Shown here: piece by piece, positions 61,611 through 64,000 of the stretch
Numbering within the stretch: position 1 is the first letter of the stretch
Layout: every line of letters begins with the position of its first letter
Assembly: GCF_000750955.1 (NCBI RefSeq)
Contig: NZ_CCEJ010000005.1
Location: 1 to 64,000 of the forward strand
Direction of reading: 5' to 3'
DNA: 64,000 nt
Source of the DNA: Criblamydia sequanensis CRIB-18
GTDB taxonomy: Bacteria; Chlamydiota; Chlamydiia; Chlamydiales; Criblamydiaceae
Translations under genes and position numbers: made by a program
The notes under the pieces: model-generated
Databases searched by the model: none
Told to the model about the DNA's origin: nothing
The model's input: the letters and a program-made list of their open reading frames with translations, nothing else

Positions 61611-63172
61611 TTTGAAAAAGCTTGCGTTAGGACTTTTTTGCAAAGATTTGTTATCTCAAGAAAGTGCTCCCTATCATAATCGTAGCTATAATTGTGGGGA
61701 TTTTCGAAGAAACCTTCTTCCACTTTTTTCTTAAGATTCTCTTTATTGACTTTTGGAGGAGGCCTTTTTAAAAGCTCATCGGCCTCGTTTAAGATCCGCT
61801 CTAGGAACACTATCTCTTGAGGAATAACCTCTTCATTTACATCGCTTCTGCTTAGTTTCAATTTAATTTCCCTTAATTGTTTCATCTCCGATAAATAATT
61901 CTTAAGAATATCCAATTGGTTTTTTACAAGCGTGTCTAGCTTCTCTTTTATACTACTTTTTAACTCCTTTCTTTCATCCCGTCCAATTTCCGGATAGGCC
62001 TCTCTCATTCTTTCAATAAAGGCTCTATCTTCCCTCCCGAGTTGATGTTGTTCCTCTTCCGTAAGAGATTTTAAAAAATCTCTCATTTCTATCTCATAAA
62101 CCACTAATTTGTCAGAGCCAACTCTTGAGATATAGCTTTTAACCAGGATATTTTCATAAAGAGGCCGCGTCGGGTCTATAATTTGACCCACCTTTCTTTG
62201 GATCAACTTTCTCAGTTTGACTCGCTTTGTTTTCAAAGTTTCAAGATCCTGGGTCGAGATATCTTTTTTTAATTTTTGCCAAAGAGAGATCGTTTTTGTG
62301 ATCAATTGATCCTGGCTATGGGTAATTATACCGATATTGTCCTTCTTATTTTTGATGAACTTTTTCCACTGTTCTTCCGAATTAAGCTCCCACCCAAAGG
62401 ATTTCATAAGAAAGCCGATGGGACGGCCGATAACAGGCAAAAGGCTAGAAGCTGTCTCAGCAAGAGAACCAAAGGATCTTGAAACCACAAGTCCAATTTT
62501 ATCATTCCCATCTTTTCCAACAACTTGTGTCGCTATGCCACCGCCTAATGAATGGCCTAAATATGCGATGTCCTCATCGTTTATTCCAGCCTCCCGAAGC
62601 ATTTCTACAGGTGTTTCAGCATCAATGATAAGGTCTTGAAGCCGCTCTAGCTGGCCTTTGCTTTCTAAAACCCCCCTATAATTAAATAATAGGACATTGG
62701 CACCCGATTTTCGGCCAATTTCCTTAGCCTCCTCCAGACAATTTTCATAGCACTGGCCATTCCCCTGAAGCATTATGATCCATTTTTGATCTTTTTTAAT
62801 TTTTTGTTCATTTTTTTGGAAAATCAAGAGGCCGTCAAGATCCACCCCATCGCTTGTTTTCATTTGTAAGACGCTTGCGGTCTCAGGGTTATTTTTTAAA
62901 AAGTCATTCCGAATTCCCCTAAAGACTTTTTTATAAGAGGGTGGAACCCCCGGAAGGACAGCATGGGGAGCTACTTTGTCGACAATTAATTTTATCAGGG
63001 GAAGGATGCCAAGACTTAATATTTTGACCAGCAAGGAAAGACTTGTTTTATCTTCTTTGGCTTTAGGTTTTGCTTCAAAGGCGATAACCCTTTTTTCAAA
63101 TAAGATGGGTTTAGATGTTTCTTGAGTACTTGGCCTAGAGACCGAAACCGAACCTAGTGGATCACCTTGCAT
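61607..63172 (-). CDS. CHLPS-family (DUF818) alpha/beta hydrolase-like protein
   Basis: The 521-residue protein resembles the chlamydial CHLPS 43-kDa family (DUF818). Residues about 90-270 are an alpha/beta-hydrolase core: WIIMLQGNGQCYENCL after strand three, NVLLFNYRGV, then AYLGHSLGGGIATQVV with nucleophile Ser in GHSLGG; ITHSQDQLI is a possible acid-side loop. A hydrophobic region at residues about 45-60 (LLVKILSLGILPLIKLIV) may be a membrane anchor. Beyond about 300 a long, charged, probably helical C-terminal domain follows. Hydrolase catalysis in this family is not established. The gene is transcribed towards lgt and overlaps it by four bases. Confidence 0.8.
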   Translation of the reverse strand: MQGDPLGSVSVSRPSTQETSKPILFEKRVIAFEAKPKAKEDKTSLSLLVKILSLGILPLIKLIVDKVAPHAVLPGVPPSYKKVFRGIRNDFLKNNPETASVLQMKTSDGVDLDGLLIFQKNEQKIKKDQKWIIMLQGNGQCYENCLEEAKEIGRKSGANVLLFNYRGVLESKGQLERLQDLIIDAETPVEMLREAGINDEDIAYLGHSLGGGIATQVVGKDGNDKIGLVVSRSFGSLAETASSLLPVIGRPIGFLMKSFGWELNSEEQWKKFIKNKKDNIGIITHSQDQLITKTISLWQKLKKDISTQDLETLKTKRVKLRKLIQRKVGQIIDPTRPLYENILVKSYISRVGSDKLVVYEIEMRDFLKSLTEEEQHQLGREDRAFIERMREAYPEIGRDERKELKSSIKEKLDTLVKNQLDILKNYLSEMKQLREIKLKLSRSDVNEEVIPQEIVFLERILNEADELLKRPPPKVNKENLKKKVEEGFFENPHNYSYDYDREHFLEITNLCKKVLTQAFSN

Positions 63173-63425
63173 ACCTTTACCTTTATTTATTCAATTAGAT
63201 TAGAAACGGAAATGTGTCTTTATTATAGCAAATGTATTTATTTGTTCTTCTTTAAAATTTTTTCTATTAAGAAATTATTAATAGACAAATATAATCTTTA
63301 CATAAACCTGAAATAAAAAAAATGTTTTACGTAGATACTTAGTAATAGAGGTATGGATATAATTATTAAATAAAATATTATATAATATAATTAACATAAT
63401 TTATTACTATACTAAGGGATTTATT

Positions 63426-64000
63426 ATGCAAGCATTCTCATCGGATAAAACTCCTTCTCCCCAGGAGGGTGCCACCTTTGGAACCAGGCAATTCCCAAAA
63501 CCGGACAAACCCCTACCCCCAGTTCCCTCTTCAACTTCTCAGATAGCAGCAGGAACACTCGGAGGAACGGTAACCACCCCCTCTACTCCTCAAGCCAATG
63601 TCGGTTCCGAACATTTGGGAGCAAACAATTTTACCAGGTTTTTACCCTCTAGAGAGTCTATATCCAACATGATTCATTCAGCTTGGGAAGCTGTCTCCAA
63701 TAAAGCCTCTTCCGTCAAACAATCGGTGACCAAGGAAAACATACAAAAAGCCGGCGTTATTGTTTGGAATGTAATTAAAAGAGCCCCTTCCGAAATTGCG
63801 ACAGCGTCTGTAAAACAGGGCCGGGAGATGAAAGAAGAGCTCCAGGAAAACTTAAAAGAAATGAAGGATTTCGGAATAAAGGGCTATAAAGCAGGTGTTG
63901 AGAAAACAAAGGCCGGCTACGAAGCTATTGTAAAGGTGATTGGAAAAGCCAAGAGAGCGGCCTCTGAAGCTTTCTCTAAACTTCGGGAATCTATTAATGA
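63426..64000 (+). CDS. Candidate secreted protein, 5' part only
   Basis: An open frame from ATG 63426 runs through 191 complete codons and leaves the window without a stop, so the gene is partial. It starts with a Ser/Thr/Pro/Gln-rich region without a hydrophobic signal (MQAFSSDKTPSPQEGATFGT, PKPDKPLPPVPSSTSQ), typical of type III export signals, followed by a long run of charged, amphipathic, probably coiled-coil helices from about residue 75. The 253-base AT-rich gap upstream holds its promoter. No domain is recognised. A role as an effector or membrane-associated protein is inference from the composition only. Confidence 0.6.
   Translation, partial: MQAFSSDKTPSPQEGATFGTRQFPKPDKPLPPVPSSTSQIAAGTLGGTVTTPSTPQANVGSEHLGANNFTRFLPSRESISNMIHSAWEAVSNKASSVKQSVTKENIQKAGVIVWNVIKRAPSEIATASVKQGREMKEELQENLKEMKDFGIKGYKAGVEKTKAGYEAIVKVIGKAKRAASEAFSKLRESIN

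Noticed and set aside
1-64000. CRISPR array or insertion sequence
   Set aside because: No regularly spaced direct repeats and no transposase or integrase genes were seen.

Overview
The window is a low-GC bacterial chromosome segment from a chlamydia-like organism (phylum Chlamydiota), most likely an environmental, amoeba-associated lineage in the Parachlamydiales. Three blocks show the gene order I know from Chlamydia: ribF/ychF/sctU/sctV/copN/T3S chaperone; rpe/efp/accB/accC; and yidC/dnaA/(ahcY)/lgt. Chlamydia-type families (CopN, the CHLPS 43-kDa hydrolase family, a Pkn-type kinase with an FGE-sulfatase domain) and eukaryote-like domains (BTB, LRR, ankyrin) support this. The exact family cannot be settled from sequence alone.

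Layout. 1-7.4 kb: a riboflavin kinase-less ribF, a BTB-LRR protein, ychF, a very large phosphatidylserine-decarboxylase-like protein and an FAD amine oxidase-like protein. 7.5-16.8 kb: a type III secretion operon (sctU, sctV, copN, chaperone) behind a good sigma70-type promoter, running into a 974-residue candidate effector that joins a plant-IQM-like HHSS/SGHY region to a phosphoribosyltransferase-like region, then a tail-to-tail pair of small paralogues. 16.9-27.3 kb: a transglutaminase-like/TPR protein, an SMR transporter, a PduO-type adenosyltransferase, clpB, a cluster of three probably related small proteins of which the first ends in a lysine-rich CaaX box, and sthA. 27.5-36.4 kb: tRNA-Val and tRNA-Asp, a YitT protein, queG, a LOG protein, two lineage-specific proteins with internal repeats, and the accC/accB/efp/rpe/SEC-C block. 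36.6-41.6 kb: a TtcA-like enzyme, a MoxR ATPase, an ankyrin protein and malic enzyme. 41.7-51.2 kb: a complete kdpFABC potassium pump plus a KdpD whose phosphoacceptor histidine is replaced, with no kdpE, then a glycosyltransferase. 51.2-64 kb: a secreted protein, a low-molecular-weight tyrosine phosphatase, a kinase/FGE fusion, yidC, dnaA, ahcY, tRNA-Pro, lgt, a CHLPS-family hydrolase and the start of a further candidate secreted protein cut by the window end.

How it fits together: housekeeping genes alternate with genes that look aimed at a eukaryotic host. The type III export gate (SctU, SctV), its gatekeeper (CopN) and chaperone are adjacent to, and probably co-transcribed with, a candidate effector. 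The BTB-LRR, CaaX-box, PSD-like, ankyrin and IQM/PRTase-like proteins are plausible substrates of this apparatus. Substrate status is inference; no secretion signal can be proven from sequence alone.
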